NCBI RefSeq assembly: GCF_010730575.1
Contig: NZ_AP022614.1
Span: 4,712,001 to 4,776,000 of the forward strand
Direction of reading: 5' to 3'
Source: Mycobacterium parmense
Lineage (GTDB): Bacteria; Actinomycetota; Actinomycetes; Mycobacteriales; Mycobacteriaceae
Length of the DNA: 64,000 nucleotides
Under the pieces are notes generated by a model. The model saw nothing but the letters and a program-made list of their open reading frames with translations, made no database searches and was not told the origin of the DNA. This document shows positions 29,227 through 40,033 of this stretch, piece after piece. Made by a program: the position numbers and the translations under genes. Within the stretch, counting starts at the first letter, position 1; every line of letters begins with the position of its first letter.

Positions 29227-30570
29227 ATGCCCGGCTACGCCTATTTGGAGTCGGACTGGCGCAAAGAGGCGATCCGCACCAACCTATGGGTACTCCCGAC
29301 GGCCGTAACCGCGGCGGCGCTGGTCATTTTCGGGTTCACCTACGCCGCCGACCGCGCCGCCTACGACGGGAATCTGCAGTTGCCCTCGTGGGTGCTCAGC
29401 GGCACGTCCGACGCCGCTCGGATTGTCTTGACCACCATTGCGGCGGCTCTTATCACGGTGGTCGGCATCGTGTTCTCGATAACGATCGTGTCCCTGACGC
29501 TGGCATCGACGCAGTTCGGCCCCCGGATACTGCGAAACTTTGTGCGCGATCAGGGTACTCAGATCACGTTGGGCGCATTTGTGGCGACTTTCTGCTACGC
29601 GATGATCACCTTGGTGTCGGTCAGTGGCGGTCCGCGCGGCGACTTCGTGCCGCATCTGTCGATCACCGTCGCGCTGGCGATGACGCTGGTCGACGTCGGG
29701 GTGCTGATCTATTTCCTCAACCACATCGCGACGATGATCCAGCTTCCGGTGGTGATCGCCGTGATAGCCGGCACGTTGGCCGGCGAGATCGCGTCTGCGG
29801 AACGCGGCGCGTCGTTCGGGCTCGGCGCGTCCCGCGGGCCCAGCGCCGATGAAATCCTCGCACAGATTGACGAGTCAGGAGCCGAGATCCGCACTCCCCG
29901 AAGCGGTTATCTGCAAGTCATCCGGAATGAGTCGCTGCTCAGGGTCGCCACGTCGGCCGAGGCCGTGATCCACCTGCCCTACCGTCCCGGTCATTTCCTG
30001 GTGGCCGGCCAGGTGATGGCGCGGGTGTGGCCCGCCAGCGCCGCGAGCTATGTTGAGCAGAATCTGGTGCGCGGGCACGTCACGGGACCGTATCGAACCC
30101 TGACGCAAGACATCTCATTCGGTTTCGACCAGCTCGTCGAGATCGCCCTGCGGGCACTGTCGCCGGCGGTGAACGACACGTTCACGGCGTTGACGTGTAT
30201 CGACTGGCTCGGCGACTGCTTGTGCCGGATCTCCACGTCATGGCGGCCGCAGCGCATCCGTCGAGACGCGACGGGTCACATCCGGGTGATCGCTTACCAG
30301 GCCGACTTCGATCGCTTGGTGGAGCGGGCTTTCGAGAAGATACGCCAGTGCTCCGATGGCATGCCGGCGGTCATGATCCGCCAGCTGGAGTCGCTGGCCA
30401 AGATCATCGACCAGACCCCCGATTGCGCACGGCGGGCGACACTGTTGAGCCAAGCCGAGCGAATTCATCGGGCCGGTATGCGTTCGGTGGCCGAAGTCGC
30501 CGACCGCGACGACGTCACGAGACGGTACGAGGCGATCCGGGCCATGGTCTGTCCGGAGCATCCCGCCTGA
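29227..30570 (+). CDS. DUF2254 integral membrane protein
   Basis: 447 residues. About four membrane helices in the first 190 residues (NLWVLPTAVTAAALVIFGFTY; ALITVVGIVFSITIVSLTLA; TLGAFVATFCYAMITLVSV; ITVALAMTLVDVGVLIYFL) are followed by a ~250-residue soluble region containing FDQLVEIALRALSPAVNDTFTAL, the DUF2254 core. Function is unknown across the family. It lies 170 bases after the SPFH gene on the same strand, and a weak GAGGCGG precedes the ATG. Together they form an insertion in the cholesterol cluster. Confidence 0.88.
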   Translation: MPGYAYLESDWRKEAIRTNLWVLPTAVTAAALVIFGFTYAADRAAYDGNLQLPSWVLSGTSDAARIVLTTIAAALITVVGIVFSITIVSLTLASTQFGPRILRNFVRDQGTQITLGAFVATFCYAMITLVSVSGGPRGDFVPHLSITVALAMTLVDVGVLIYFLNHIATMIQLPVVIAVIAGTLAGEIASAERGASFGLGASRGPSADEILAQIDESGAEIRTPRSGYLQVIRNESLLRVATSAEAVIHLPYRPGHFLVAGQVMARVWPASAASYVEQNLVRGHVTGPYRTLTQDISFGFDQLVEIALRALSPAVNDTFTALTCIDWLGDCLCRISTSWRPQRIRRDATGHIRVIAYQADFDRLVERAFEKIRQCSDGMPAVMIRQLESLAKIIDQTPDCARRATLLSQAERIHRAGMRSVAEVADRDDVTRRYEAIRAMVCPEHPA

Positions 30571-30706
30571 GTCGCACGCCGTCGAAAGCTCCGAACGGGA
30601 AGGCGATCGCAATGCAGCGGGGAACGGCCGCTTGGCCGCAATCGAATATCTGCCCGCGCTGGCGCCGGCGCCGATCGCCGAAGGGTTCTCCCAGGGGTCG
30701 TCCGCC

Positions 30707-31240
30707 CTACGAGAATGTCGTCTGCGCGCAGGTGCTGGGTGAGGTGATATTGACTCCCGGGTAGACGACCTGGATGTGGGTGCAGACGATCACGTTGACG
30801 TCGGTCTTCGGCTGGCCCGTGGACCAGTCGGTCGAGTCGATGCGCCCGGTCGTCTGGTACTTGTCCGGCGGGCCTTCGCCGAAGTAGACGGTGGTGATCT
30901 CGTCGGACCCCATCGACTTCATGACCCGCTCGTGCTCGCCCGCGGCGTGCGCGTCCAAGTAGGCCATCCGGTTCGAGGACCGGATCTCGGTGGTCTGCCG
31001 GGCCCACAGGCCGGGAGGGAAGCCGCGCACGCCGTCGGGCGTCTGCATGTCCGCCCCGGCGGTGAAGTCGCAGTGACCGTCGGAGGTGAAGCAGTTGAGG
31101 AAGGTGTGGGTCTCCAGCTGGTTGGGCCCGTCCAGCGGGAACAGGGTGGTGGCGGTGTTGCTCGCCGCCCCGCATACCCCGGTGGGCACGAACGTCAGCG
31201 CGCCTGCGGCCACCGCGAACCCGCTCACCAGTCGCCTCAT
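30707..31240 (-). CDS. Secreted protein of unknown function (Rv3572 orthologue)
   Basis: 177 residues with a clear signal peptide (MRRLVSGFAVAAGALTFVPT then GVCGAAS), so probably exported. The mature part holds four Cys (NCFTSDGHC; VCTHIQ; TCAQTT) that may form two disulfides. It matches Mtb Rv3572 in length, position and orientation, upstream of nothing and downstream of kshB by 45 bases, so it is likely co-transcribed with kshB from the KstR-controlled promoter. No biochemical role is known to me. Confidence 0.88.
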   Translation of the reverse strand: MRRLVSGFAVAAGALTFVPTGVCGAASNTATTLFPLDGPNQLETHTFLNCFTSDGHCDFTAGADMQTPDGVRGFPPGLWARQTTEIRSSNRMAYLDAHAAGEHERVMKSMGSDEITTVYFGEGPPDKYQTTGRIDSTDWSTGQPKTDVNVIVCTHIQVVYPGVNITSPSTCAQTTFS

Positions 31241-31285
31241 CGCGCTCCCTTCCGCCAGTACACCCGGGGTGAACTTAACCCGCGG

Positions 31286-32368
31286 CTACTCGTCGTAGGT
31301 CACTTCCACCGAATCCGTCTCGGGGTGGGATTGGCAGGCCAGGATCAGGCCTTCGTCGAGGTCCTGCTGCTCGAGCACGTCGTTGACCTCCATGGTCACC
31401 CTGCCCTGGCGCAGGGTGCACGCGCACGCGCCGCAGTGACCCTCGCGGCACGAGAACGGCGCGTCGAGACCCTTGGCCAGCAGCACGTCGAGCAGCTTGG
31501 CGTTGCGCGGCCACGACACGGTGTGCGTCTCGCCGTCCAGCTGCACCACCGCCGTGGCCGGCGGCTGGTCGCCCTCGGGGGTGTCCTCGACCTTGACCGC
31601 GGCGAAAGGATCCGAGTCCAGCGACTTGAACACCTCGATATGCACTTGGCGCTCAGGGACTTTGAGCGCCTTGAGGGCCTGGCGTGCGGCATCCATGAAC
31701 GGGCCCGGGCCACAGATGTACACGGGCCGGTCCGGGAAGGGCGCGGCCAGCTTCGCCAGCGCGGCGGCGCTCGGCAGCCCCTGTACCGATTCCAGCCAGT
31801 GCACCACGGTCAACCGGTCGGGGTATTTGGCCGACAATCCGCGCAGCGCCTCGGCGAAGATCACCGAGCGCTCGTCGCGGTTGGCGTAGACCAGCGTCAC
31901 CTGGCCGGCGCCCTCGGCAAGCGCCGACTTCGCGATCGACATGATGGGGGTGATCCCGCTGCCGGCGGCCAGCAGCAGGAAGTCGTCGTCGAGCGTCTTG
32001 GGCACGAAGGTACCCGACGGCGCGAGCACGTGGATGCGCATGCCCTGGTGCGCGTTGTCGCACAGCCAATTCGACGCGTAGCCGTCGGTGGTGCGCTTAA
32101 CGGTGACCGTGAGCGCGTCGTCGGTGAACGGCGAGCTGCACAGCGAGTAGCAGCGGGCCACCGAACCGGTCCGTTCGCTGGGCACCCGCAGCGTCAGGAA
32201 CTGGCCGGGGGAGTAGCGCAGTCGCTCGGGCGGGATGCCGGGATCGCCCTCGGTGTCGGGAACCGTGAACACCAGCGACCGCGCGTCGTCGGTTTCGGCG
32301 ACGACCTCGGCGATCTGCAGTTCGAGGACGTGGTCGCCGAGTGGCTCGTCGGGAACTGCCTCGGTCAA
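31286..32368 (-). CDS. kshB: KshB, reductase of 3-ketosteroid 9-alpha-hydroxylase
   Basis: 360 residues from a TTG at 32368 preceded by GGGAGGATGG. FAD site RCYSLCSSP, NAD site LLAAGSGITPIMS, and a C-terminal plant-type 2Fe-2S domain CREGHCGACACTL plus the later Cys of LACQSHP. It passes electrons from NADH to the Rieske oxygenase KshA, which opens ring B; kshA is outside this window, as in Mtb (Rv3526 versus Rv3571). Divergent from hsaA with a KstR box between. Confidence 0.95.
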   Translation of the reverse strand: MTEAVPDEPLGDHVLELQIAEVVAETDDARSLVFTVPDTEGDPGIPPERLRYSPGQFLTLRVPSERTGSVARCYSLCSSPFTDDALTVTVKRTTDGYASNWLCDNAHQGMRIHVLAPSGTFVPKTLDDDFLLLAAGSGITPIMSIAKSALAEGAGQVTLVYANRDERSVIFAEALRGLSAKYPDRLTVVHWLESVQGLPSAAALAKLAAPFPDRPVYICGPGPFMDAARQALKALKVPERQVHIEVFKSLDSDPFAAVKVEDTPEGDQPPATAVVQLDGETHTVSWPRNAKLLDVLLAKGLDAPFSCREGHCGACACTLRQGRVTMEVNDVLEQQDLDEGLILACQSHPETDSVEVTYDE

Positions 32369-32394
32369 GGACCCATCCTCCCTCTCATCACAAC

Positions 32395-32408
32395 TAGAAC
32401 ATGTTACA
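32395..32408. promoter_or_regulatory. KstR operator, kshB side
   Basis: TAGAACATGTTACA fits TnnAACnnGTTnnA exactly, 27 bases before the kshB start codon. It lies in the 156-base kshB/hsaA spacer. Confidence 0.88.
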
Positions 32409-32462
32409 GAAAACGCGATTCATACCGCTACCAGCCGCAGGAATACCCTGCTCGACACGAAT

Positions 32463-32476
32463 CGGAACGTGTTCTA
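32463..32476. promoter_or_regulatory. Second, imperfect KstR operator, hsaA side
   Basis: CGGAACGTGTTCTA keeps AACnnGTTnnA and the right half-site but has C instead of the first T. It is 49 bases before the hsaA start, well placed to repress the hsaADCB operon. Confidence 0.7.
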
Positions 32477-32524
32477 GTCTCTGGTGTAAGCCCACTGTTA
32501 AGTCTGGCCCAGGAGGCAACCCAA

Positions 32525-35483
<2,959 letters not shown>

Positions 35484-35495
35484 TCTCGGGCTATC

Positions 35496-36062
35496 ATGAC
35501 TGCCGCGCCGATCGACCCGCGCACGTTCCGCAACGTGCTCGGTCAGTTCTGCACCGGGATCACCATCATCACCACCGTGCACGACGACGTACCGATCGGT
35601 TTCGCCTGCCAATCCTTCGCGGCCTTGTCGCTGGACCCGCCGCTGGTGCTGTTCTGCCCGACCAAGGTTTCGCGATCGTGGAAGGCCATCGAGGCCAGCG
35701 GCCGGTTCTGCGTCAACATGCTGACGGAGAGCCAAAAGCACGTCTCGGCGCGGTTCGGATCCAAAGAGCCCGACAAGTTCGCCGGCGTCGATTGGCATCC
35801 TTCGGAATTGGGCTCGCCGATCATCGACGAGTCGCTGGCCTACGTCGACTGCACGGTGGCATCGGTGCACGACGGCGGCGACCACTTCGTGGTGTTCGGC
35901 GCCGTCCAGTCGCTGTCTGAAGCGCCCAAGATCAAGCCGCGACCGCTGCTGTTCTACCGCGGCGAATACACGGGCATCGAACCGGACAAGACCACGCCCG
36001 CCCAGTGGCGCGACGACCTCGAGGCGTTTTTGACCACCACCACGCAGGACACCTGGCTCTGA
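35496..36062 (+). CDS. hsaB: HsaB, flavin reductase component of 3-HSA hydroxylase
   Basis: 188 residues of the flavin-reductase-like (FMN-binding split barrel) family: FRNVLGQFCTGITIITTVHDDVPIGFACQSF then LDPPLVLFCPTK and GRFCVNMLTESQ. It supplies reduced flavin to HsaA using NADH. Fourth and last gene of the hsaADCB operon here; in Mtb nat follows directly, but in this genome about 2 kb of other genes intervene. Confidence 0.95.
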   Translation: MTAAPIDPRTFRNVLGQFCTGITIITTVHDDVPIGFACQSFAALSLDPPLVLFCPTKVSRSWKAIEASGRFCVNMLTESQKHVSARFGSKEPDKFAGVDWHPSELGSPIIDESLAYVDCTVASVHDGGDHFVVFGAVQSLSEAPKIKPRPLLFYRGEYTGIEPDKTTPAQWRDDLEAFLTTTTQDTWL

Positions 36063-36131
36063 CTGCCGCCCGGGTGGGGTGACGCGCCGGTCCGCAGTGA
36101 GCGCCGCAGGGCCGGCCGGGCACCCGTGCCG

Positions 36132-36944
36132 TCAGAGCCGGTCGAGGAGTTCGGCCTTCTTCGCGGCGAACTCCTCGTCGGAGAGGATGCCGCGCTGATT
36201 CAGCCCGGCCAGCGCCTCGATGGCCGCAACCACCGCTGCGGCATCCCCGGCGGCCTGCGGGGTGGCCCGGGGTTGAGGCGGGGCCTGCGGCGCCGGGCCG
36301 GACTGATACTGCGTTTGGTGCTGCGGGGCGGGCGCCGCGGCGGGAGTGTCGGCCACTTGCCGCGCACCGAGCTCACGCAAACTCGACACGTCGAAAGTGC
36401 CCAACTGGCTGGTGAAGCTCACCGAGCCGTAACCGGTGCCCTGCTGTTGTTGGACCCCGGCGATGTGGTGCTCGCCGGTATCGAAAACCCTTGTTACACC
36501 ACCGAACTGAATCGCCAGCCGCCGGGTCGCGGGGAAGATCGCGTAGCGCACGTCGTTTTGCCCGCCGGAGGAGCTCGGCACGCCGAGGTCGGCCGGCCAC
36601 CAGCCGCCCGAGCCGAACCCGGCCTGCGCCGCCTGGGACACCCCGGCCGTCGGGAGGAACACCGTGGTGGTGGCGACCAGTTGAACCAGCTCGTTGCACA
36701 GGGCGTCGACGCGCGCTTTGAGTGCGTTGTCGAACATGTCGCCGACCATCGTCATCCCGCCCCGCATCCACTGCCCGGACCCGCCGAGCTCGGGGATGCA
36801 GAACTGCGCCATGGTGCCGCCACCGGCCTGCAGGGCGAACAGCATGGCCAGGACCGCCTCCCGGGACAGCCCGTGGCGGGCGGCGATGTCGGTGATGGCG
36901 CCCTCGGCATCCGGGGTCACCGCTGCGGGCCGGCCTGGCTGCAT
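36132..36944 (-). CDS. SHOCT-domain protein of unknown function
   Basis: 270 residues. The middle (QNDVRYAIFPATRRLAIQFGGVTRVFDTGEHHIAGVQQQQ) looks like a small beta-rich domain. A Pro/Gln/Ala linker (~195-235) leads to a C-terminal SHOCT motif, IEALAGLNQRGILSDEEFAAKKAELLDRL with conserved Gly-Ile-Leu-x-x-x-Glu-Phe. SHOCT often tethers or oligomerises its host protein. There are no membrane helices. It is convergent with hsaB, and its ribosome site is weak. Confidence 0.8.
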   Translation of the reverse strand: MQPGRPAAVTPDAEGAITDIAARHGLSREAVLAMLFALQAGGGTMAQFCIPELGGSGQWMRGGMTMVGDMFDNALKARVDALCNELVQLVATTTVFLPTAGVSQAAQAGFGSGGWWPADLGVPSSSGGQNDVRYAIFPATRRLAIQFGGVTRVFDTGEHHIAGVQQQQGTGYGSVSFTSQLGTFDVSSLRELGARQVADTPAAAPAPQHQTQYQSGPAPQAPPQPRATPQAAGDAAAVVAAIEALAGLNQRGILSDEEFAAKKAELLDRL

Positions 36945-37049
36945 GATCGTGAATCTTTCGTCGTCGGTACCGCTTCGAGATTACGCAAGGCGAGGGCGGT
37001 TTGCCCACGGCGCGATCGAGCGAGGGATACCGGCGACGAGCGGCGCCGC

Positions 37050-37520
37050 TCAGCTGGACGGAGTGCTCAGCCCGGCGTCGCGACGGGGTGCGCCGGCCGA
37101 CGGCTCCTGCTCGCTGTAGGCGGTCCCCGGGTCGGTGTCGCCCTCGGCCTGCGGCCTCGGGTTCTCGCCGGCCTGCGGGTCGAGGCTGTCGGCTCGCTCC
37201 CACTGCTCCTGCAGTTGTTCACGCGACGTCGCCGCCTCGCTCTGGTGCGCGGCCGCACGCTCCTGCAGCCGGGAGGCCTCCGCGGCCTTGGCTTCGGCCT
37301 CGGCCTGCGCGGCGCGGGCCTTGGCGGCCGTTTCGGCGGCAAGCGCTTCTCGTCGTTCGACCTTGGCCGTTGCCAGCCTGGCCTGCTCGCGGATCTCCTC
37401 GGCCTGCTGCGCGCGGCGGCGCTTCCTGGCTCTTGCCGTGACGACTACCAGGGCGACTACGAGGAGGACCGCCGCCACGGCGGCGGCAACGATCCACATG
37501 GTGCTGGTGCTGATGCTCAT
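37050..37520 (-). CDS. Membrane-anchored coiled-coil protein, unknown function
   Basis: 156 residues; GGAGCC lies just before the ATG. One N-terminal membrane helix (MWIVAAAVAAVLLVVALVVV) is followed by a basic stop-transfer (TARARKRRRAQQ) and a long Ala/Glu/Arg-rich heptad region (~40-110) that should form a coiled coil in the cytoplasm. The tail is acidic, Pro/Gly-rich and disordered. Unnamed small proteins of this type are common in mycobacteria. It is 105 bases upstream of the SHOCT gene on the same strand and may be co-transcribed with it. Confidence 0.75.
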   Translation of the reverse strand: MSISTSTMWIVAAAVAAVLLVVALVVVTARARKRRRAQQAEEIREQARLATAKVERREALAAETAAKARAAQAEAEAKAAEASRLQERAAAHQSEAATSREQLQEQWERADSLDPQAGENPRPQAEGDTDPGTAYSEQEPSAGAPRRDAGLSTPSS

Positions 37521-37642
37521 CGGGGGCTCCGTGGTTAGATCGGCGATGGTGTGATACGGCCCGTCTGAACCGGATCCCCGAATTCGACACGAATCAAACT
37601 ATTCGCGGTTGGACGCCACGGTGTGCGGCGCGGGCGGGGCGG

Positions 37643-37801
37643 TCAGGCCCGCGATCGGCGCCACCAGCGCCCTCGTGACTCCTTGGGGTGGCCGGGGCAC
37701 CACTGCGACCCGGGGACCGTCCGGCGAACCTCCTCGACGTGCGCTCCGCAACCCGCCCAGGTCGTCTTCCCGCAGGTGCGGCACGTGACGGCGTAACACA
37801 T
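37643..37801 (-). CDS. 52-residue Cys-rich small protein, probable zinc/metal-binding
   Basis: Starts MCYAVTCRTCGKTTW and continues with AGCGAHV and WCPGHP, so two Cys-x-x-Cys-type pairs and two Cys/His pairs suit one metal site. Proteins with this opening recur in mycobacterial genomes. The ATG overlaps the TGA of a 38-residue upstream ORF (TGATG). A GAAGGG precedes it. It is downstream of a CsoR/RicR-like palindrome, which hints at copper or other metal control. The tail is Arg/Trp-rich. Confidence 0.7.
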   Translation of the reverse strand: MCYAVTCRTCGKTTWAGCGAHVEEVRRTVPGSQWCPGHPKESRGRWWRRSRA

Positions 37802-37917
37802 CAGCGAGGCCCTTCGTCGATCACCGGCGGTCTGTGGTGCGCCGCATCCAGGAGCCGTCGCGGGCTCTCCCACGACAATGGCCACCCGGGCTCGGGATAG
37901 GGGTCGATGTCAGCCAC
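37801..37917 (-). CDS. 38-residue small protein, first gene of a two-ORF unit
   Basis: VADIDPYPEPGWPLSWESPR, then a short tail; it starts at GTG 37917 and has a very strong ribosome site, AAGGAGGAGG, six bases upstream. The TGA overlaps the start of the Cys-rich ORF, so the pair should be translationally coupled. No recognisable domain; Pro/Trp-rich and acidic. The strong ribosome site and coupling argue that it is real despite its size. Confidence 0.6.
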   Translation of the reverse strand: MADIDPYPEPGWPLSWESPRRLLDAAHHRPPVIDEGPR

Positions 37918-37986
37918 TGGTTCCTCCTCCTTGACACCGGCGGCGGTTCGCAGACGTACCCGCCGCCGGCCGCGTTGGAGGCGAGC

Positions 37987-38002
37987 ATACCCCCATGGGT
38001 AT
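37987..38002. promoter_or_regulatory. CsoR/RicR-like palindrome between nat and the small Cys-rich unit
   Basis: ATACCCCCATGGGTAT has inverted arms ATACCC and GGGTAT. G/C tracts flanked by TA are typical of CsoR-family (CsoR, RicR) copper operators. It is 70 bases upstream of the small-ORF unit and 38 bases before nat. Confidence 0.5.
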
Positions 38003-38039
38003 CTACTGTCGAAGTGGCGATAGCGGCACAATGTTTCTT

Positions 38040-38870
38040 ATGGCGCTGGACCTCAACGGCTACTTCGACCGCATCGGCTACCGCGGCCCCGCCGAGGCGA
38101 GCCTCGACGTCCTGCGGGCGCTGGTCACCGCGCACACCCGGGCGATCCCGTTCGAGAACCTCGATCCCCTGACGGGGACGCCGGTCGACGACCTGGGTCC
38201 GGATGCCCTCGCCGACAAGCTCGTGCACCGGCGCCGGGGCGGCTACTGCTACGAGCAGAACGGCCTGATGGGCTACGTGCTGGACGCGATCGGCTTCCGG
38301 GTCCGGCGATGGGGCGCCCGGGTCGTGTGGATGCGCCCGCCCGATGCACCGTTCCCGACTCAGACGCATACGATGCTCGCGGTGCGGTTCCCCGATGCAC
38401 CGCGGCCGTATCTGGTCGATGTCGGCTTCGGCGGCCAGACCCCCACCGCGCCCCTTCGCATCGAGACCGGCACCGTCCAGCAGACCCCGCACGGGCCCTA
38501 CCGGCTGGACGACCGCGGCGACGGGATGCTTCTGCAGGCCATGGTCCGCGACGAGTGGCAGCCGCTCTACGAACTCACGGCGCGCACCCAGCCCGACGTC
38601 GACCTGCGGGTGAGCAGCTGGTTCGTCTCGACGCACCCGTCGTCGATCTTCGTCACCGGTGTGATGGCCGCACTGGTCACCGACGACGGCCGGTTGAACC
38701 TGGCCGGCCGCGAGCTCACCCTGCACCGGCCCGACGGGACGGACAGGTCGGTTCTGCCCGACGCGGCTGCCGTCGTCGAGGCCCTCGGCGCCCGGTTCGG
38801 CATCGACGTGGCGGGCGTCGGCGAGCGCGGCGCGCTGGAAGCCCGGCTCGGGGCGCTCCTGGCCTCCTAG
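38040..38870 (+). CDS. nat: Arylamine N-acetyltransferase (NAT)
   Basis: 276 residues from ATG 38040 (start MALDLNGYFDRIGYRG as in Mtb). Catalytic triad Cys70 (RRGGYCYEQNG), His110 (TQTHTM) and Asp127 (LVDVGFGG), the exact Mtb positions. It transfers acetyl or propionyl groups from CoA to arylamines, including isoniazid; in mycobacteria it belongs to the cholesterol cluster and may use propionyl-CoA produced there. It is about 7 residues shorter than Mtb NAT at the C-terminus. Separated from hsaB, so it probably has its own promoter. Confidence 0.96.
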   Translation: MALDLNGYFDRIGYRGPAEASLDVLRALVTAHTRAIPFENLDPLTGTPVDDLGPDALADKLVHRRRGGYCYEQNGLMGYVLDAIGFRVRRWGARVVWMRPPDAPFPTQTHTMLAVRFPDAPRPYLVDVGFGGQTPTAPLRIETGTVQQTPHGPYRLDDRGDGMLLQAMVRDEWQPLYELTARTQPDVDLRVSSWFVSTHPSSIFVTGVMAALVTDDGRLNLAGRELTLHRPDGTDRSVLPDAAAVVEALGARFGIDVAGVGERGALEARLGALLAS

Positions 38871-40033
38871 CGGCGCGACAGCCAGGGGCCCAGCCGCCGC
38901 AGCGCCTCCGCGATGTCGGCGGTCGGTCCGGCGAACGACAGCCGGACGAACGAATTGCCCCGCGCCGGGTCGAAATCGATTCCCGGCGCAATCGCGACAC
39001 CGGTCTGCGCCAACAGCTTCGAGCAGAATGCGAGCGAGTCGCCGGTGTAATCCGAGACATCGGCGTACACGTAGAACGCGCCGTCGGTGGGCGCGAGCCG
39101 GTCGACACCGATCCGGCGCAGCCCGTCGAGCAGCAGCGACCGGTTCTTCGCATAGTGCCGCAGATTGACGTCGGCCTCCGCGGTCGACTCGGGGGTGAAC
39201 GCCGCCACCGCTGCGATCTGCGACAGCACCGGCGGGCAGATGGTGAAGTTCCCCGTCAGGCAGTCGACCGCGCGGCGCAGTTCCGGCGGCACCAGCAGCC
39301 AGCCAAGCCGCCACCCCGTCATCGCGTAGTACTTGGAAAAGCTGTTCACCACCACCGAATTTCGCGACGTCTGCCAGGCGCAGCTGGTCTGCGGCGAGCC
39401 TTCGTAGACCAGGCCGTGGTAGACCTCGTCGCTGATCAAGCGGACGCCGGTGGCATCGCACCAGGACGCGATGGCCGCCAACTCGTGCGGCGGGACGACC
39501 GTCCCGGTGGGGTTGGCGGGGCTCGCGACGATCACGCCCTGCACCGGCGGGTCGAGTTCGGCGAGCAGCTGCGCGGTGGGCTGAAAGCGCGTCGCCGGCC
39601 CACAAGGGATCTCGACCACTTCGCAGCCGAGCGCGGACAAGATGTTGCGGTAACAGGGGTAGCCCGGACTGGCCAGGGCCACCCGGTCGCCCGCGTCGAA
39701 GCAGGCCAGAAACGCGAGCAGGAATCCGCCCGACGAACCGGTGGTGACGACCACCGCGTCCGATTCGACCTGAATTCCGTACTTGCGCAGATAGTCCGCC
39801 GCTATCGCCTCGCGTAGCTCGGGACGGCCCAACGCGACGGTGTAGCCCAGCTCGTTGAGATGCAGGGCGGCGGCCGCTGCCGCGCGCACCGGCTCGGGGG
39901 CGCCGACGCTGGGCTGGCCGGCCGAGAGGTTGACCAGATCGCCGTGGCTGCGCTGTCGCTCGGCGGCGGCCAGCCAGACATCCATCACGTAGAACGGCGG
40001 GATGCCCGCGCGCAGCGAGACATGACCGGTCAC
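38867..40033 (-). CDS. Class I/II PLP aminotransferase (Rv3565 orthologue)
   Basis: 388 residues from a GTG that overlaps the fadE33 stop (GTGA). Fold type I motifs: LSAGQPSVGAPEPV, SPANPTGTVVPP, DEVYHGLVYEG, the PLP-lysine segment NSFSKYYAMTGWRLGW and a C-terminal NSFVRLSFAG with the substrate-carboxylate Arg. Annotated aspB in Mtb, but the amino-acid substrate is unproven. It is the last gene of the KstR2-controlled fadD3-fadE31-32-33 operon. The end is convergent with nat through a 4-base CTAG overlap. Confidence 0.92.
   Translation of the reverse strand: MTGHVSLRAGIPPFYVMDVWLAAAERQRSHGDLVNLSAGQPSVGAPEPVRAAAAAALHLNELGYTVALGRPELREAIAADYLRKYGIQVESDAVVVTTGSSGGFLLAFLACFDAGDRVALASPGYPCYRNILSALGCEVVEIPCGPATRFQPTAQLLAELDPPVQGVIVASPANPTGTVVPPHELAAIASWCDATGVRLISDEVYHGLVYEGSPQTSCAWQTSRNSVVVNSFSKYYAMTGWRLGWLLVPPELRRAVDCLTGNFTICPPVLSQIAAVAAFTPESTAEADVNLRHYAKNRSLLLDGLRRIGVDRLAPTDGAFYVYADVSDYTGDSLAFCSKLLAQTGVAIAPGIDFDPARGNSFVRLSFAGPTADIAEALRRLGPWLSRR

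Noticed and set aside
30571..30706. Terminator between convergent DUF2254 and Rv3572-like genes
   Set aside because: I could not find a convincing stem-loop by eye in these 136 bases.
37995..38039. Earlier ATG for nat within the CsoR-like palindrome
   Set aside because: NAT homologues begin MALDL at 38040, and the extra residues (MGIYCRSGDSG...) match nothing.
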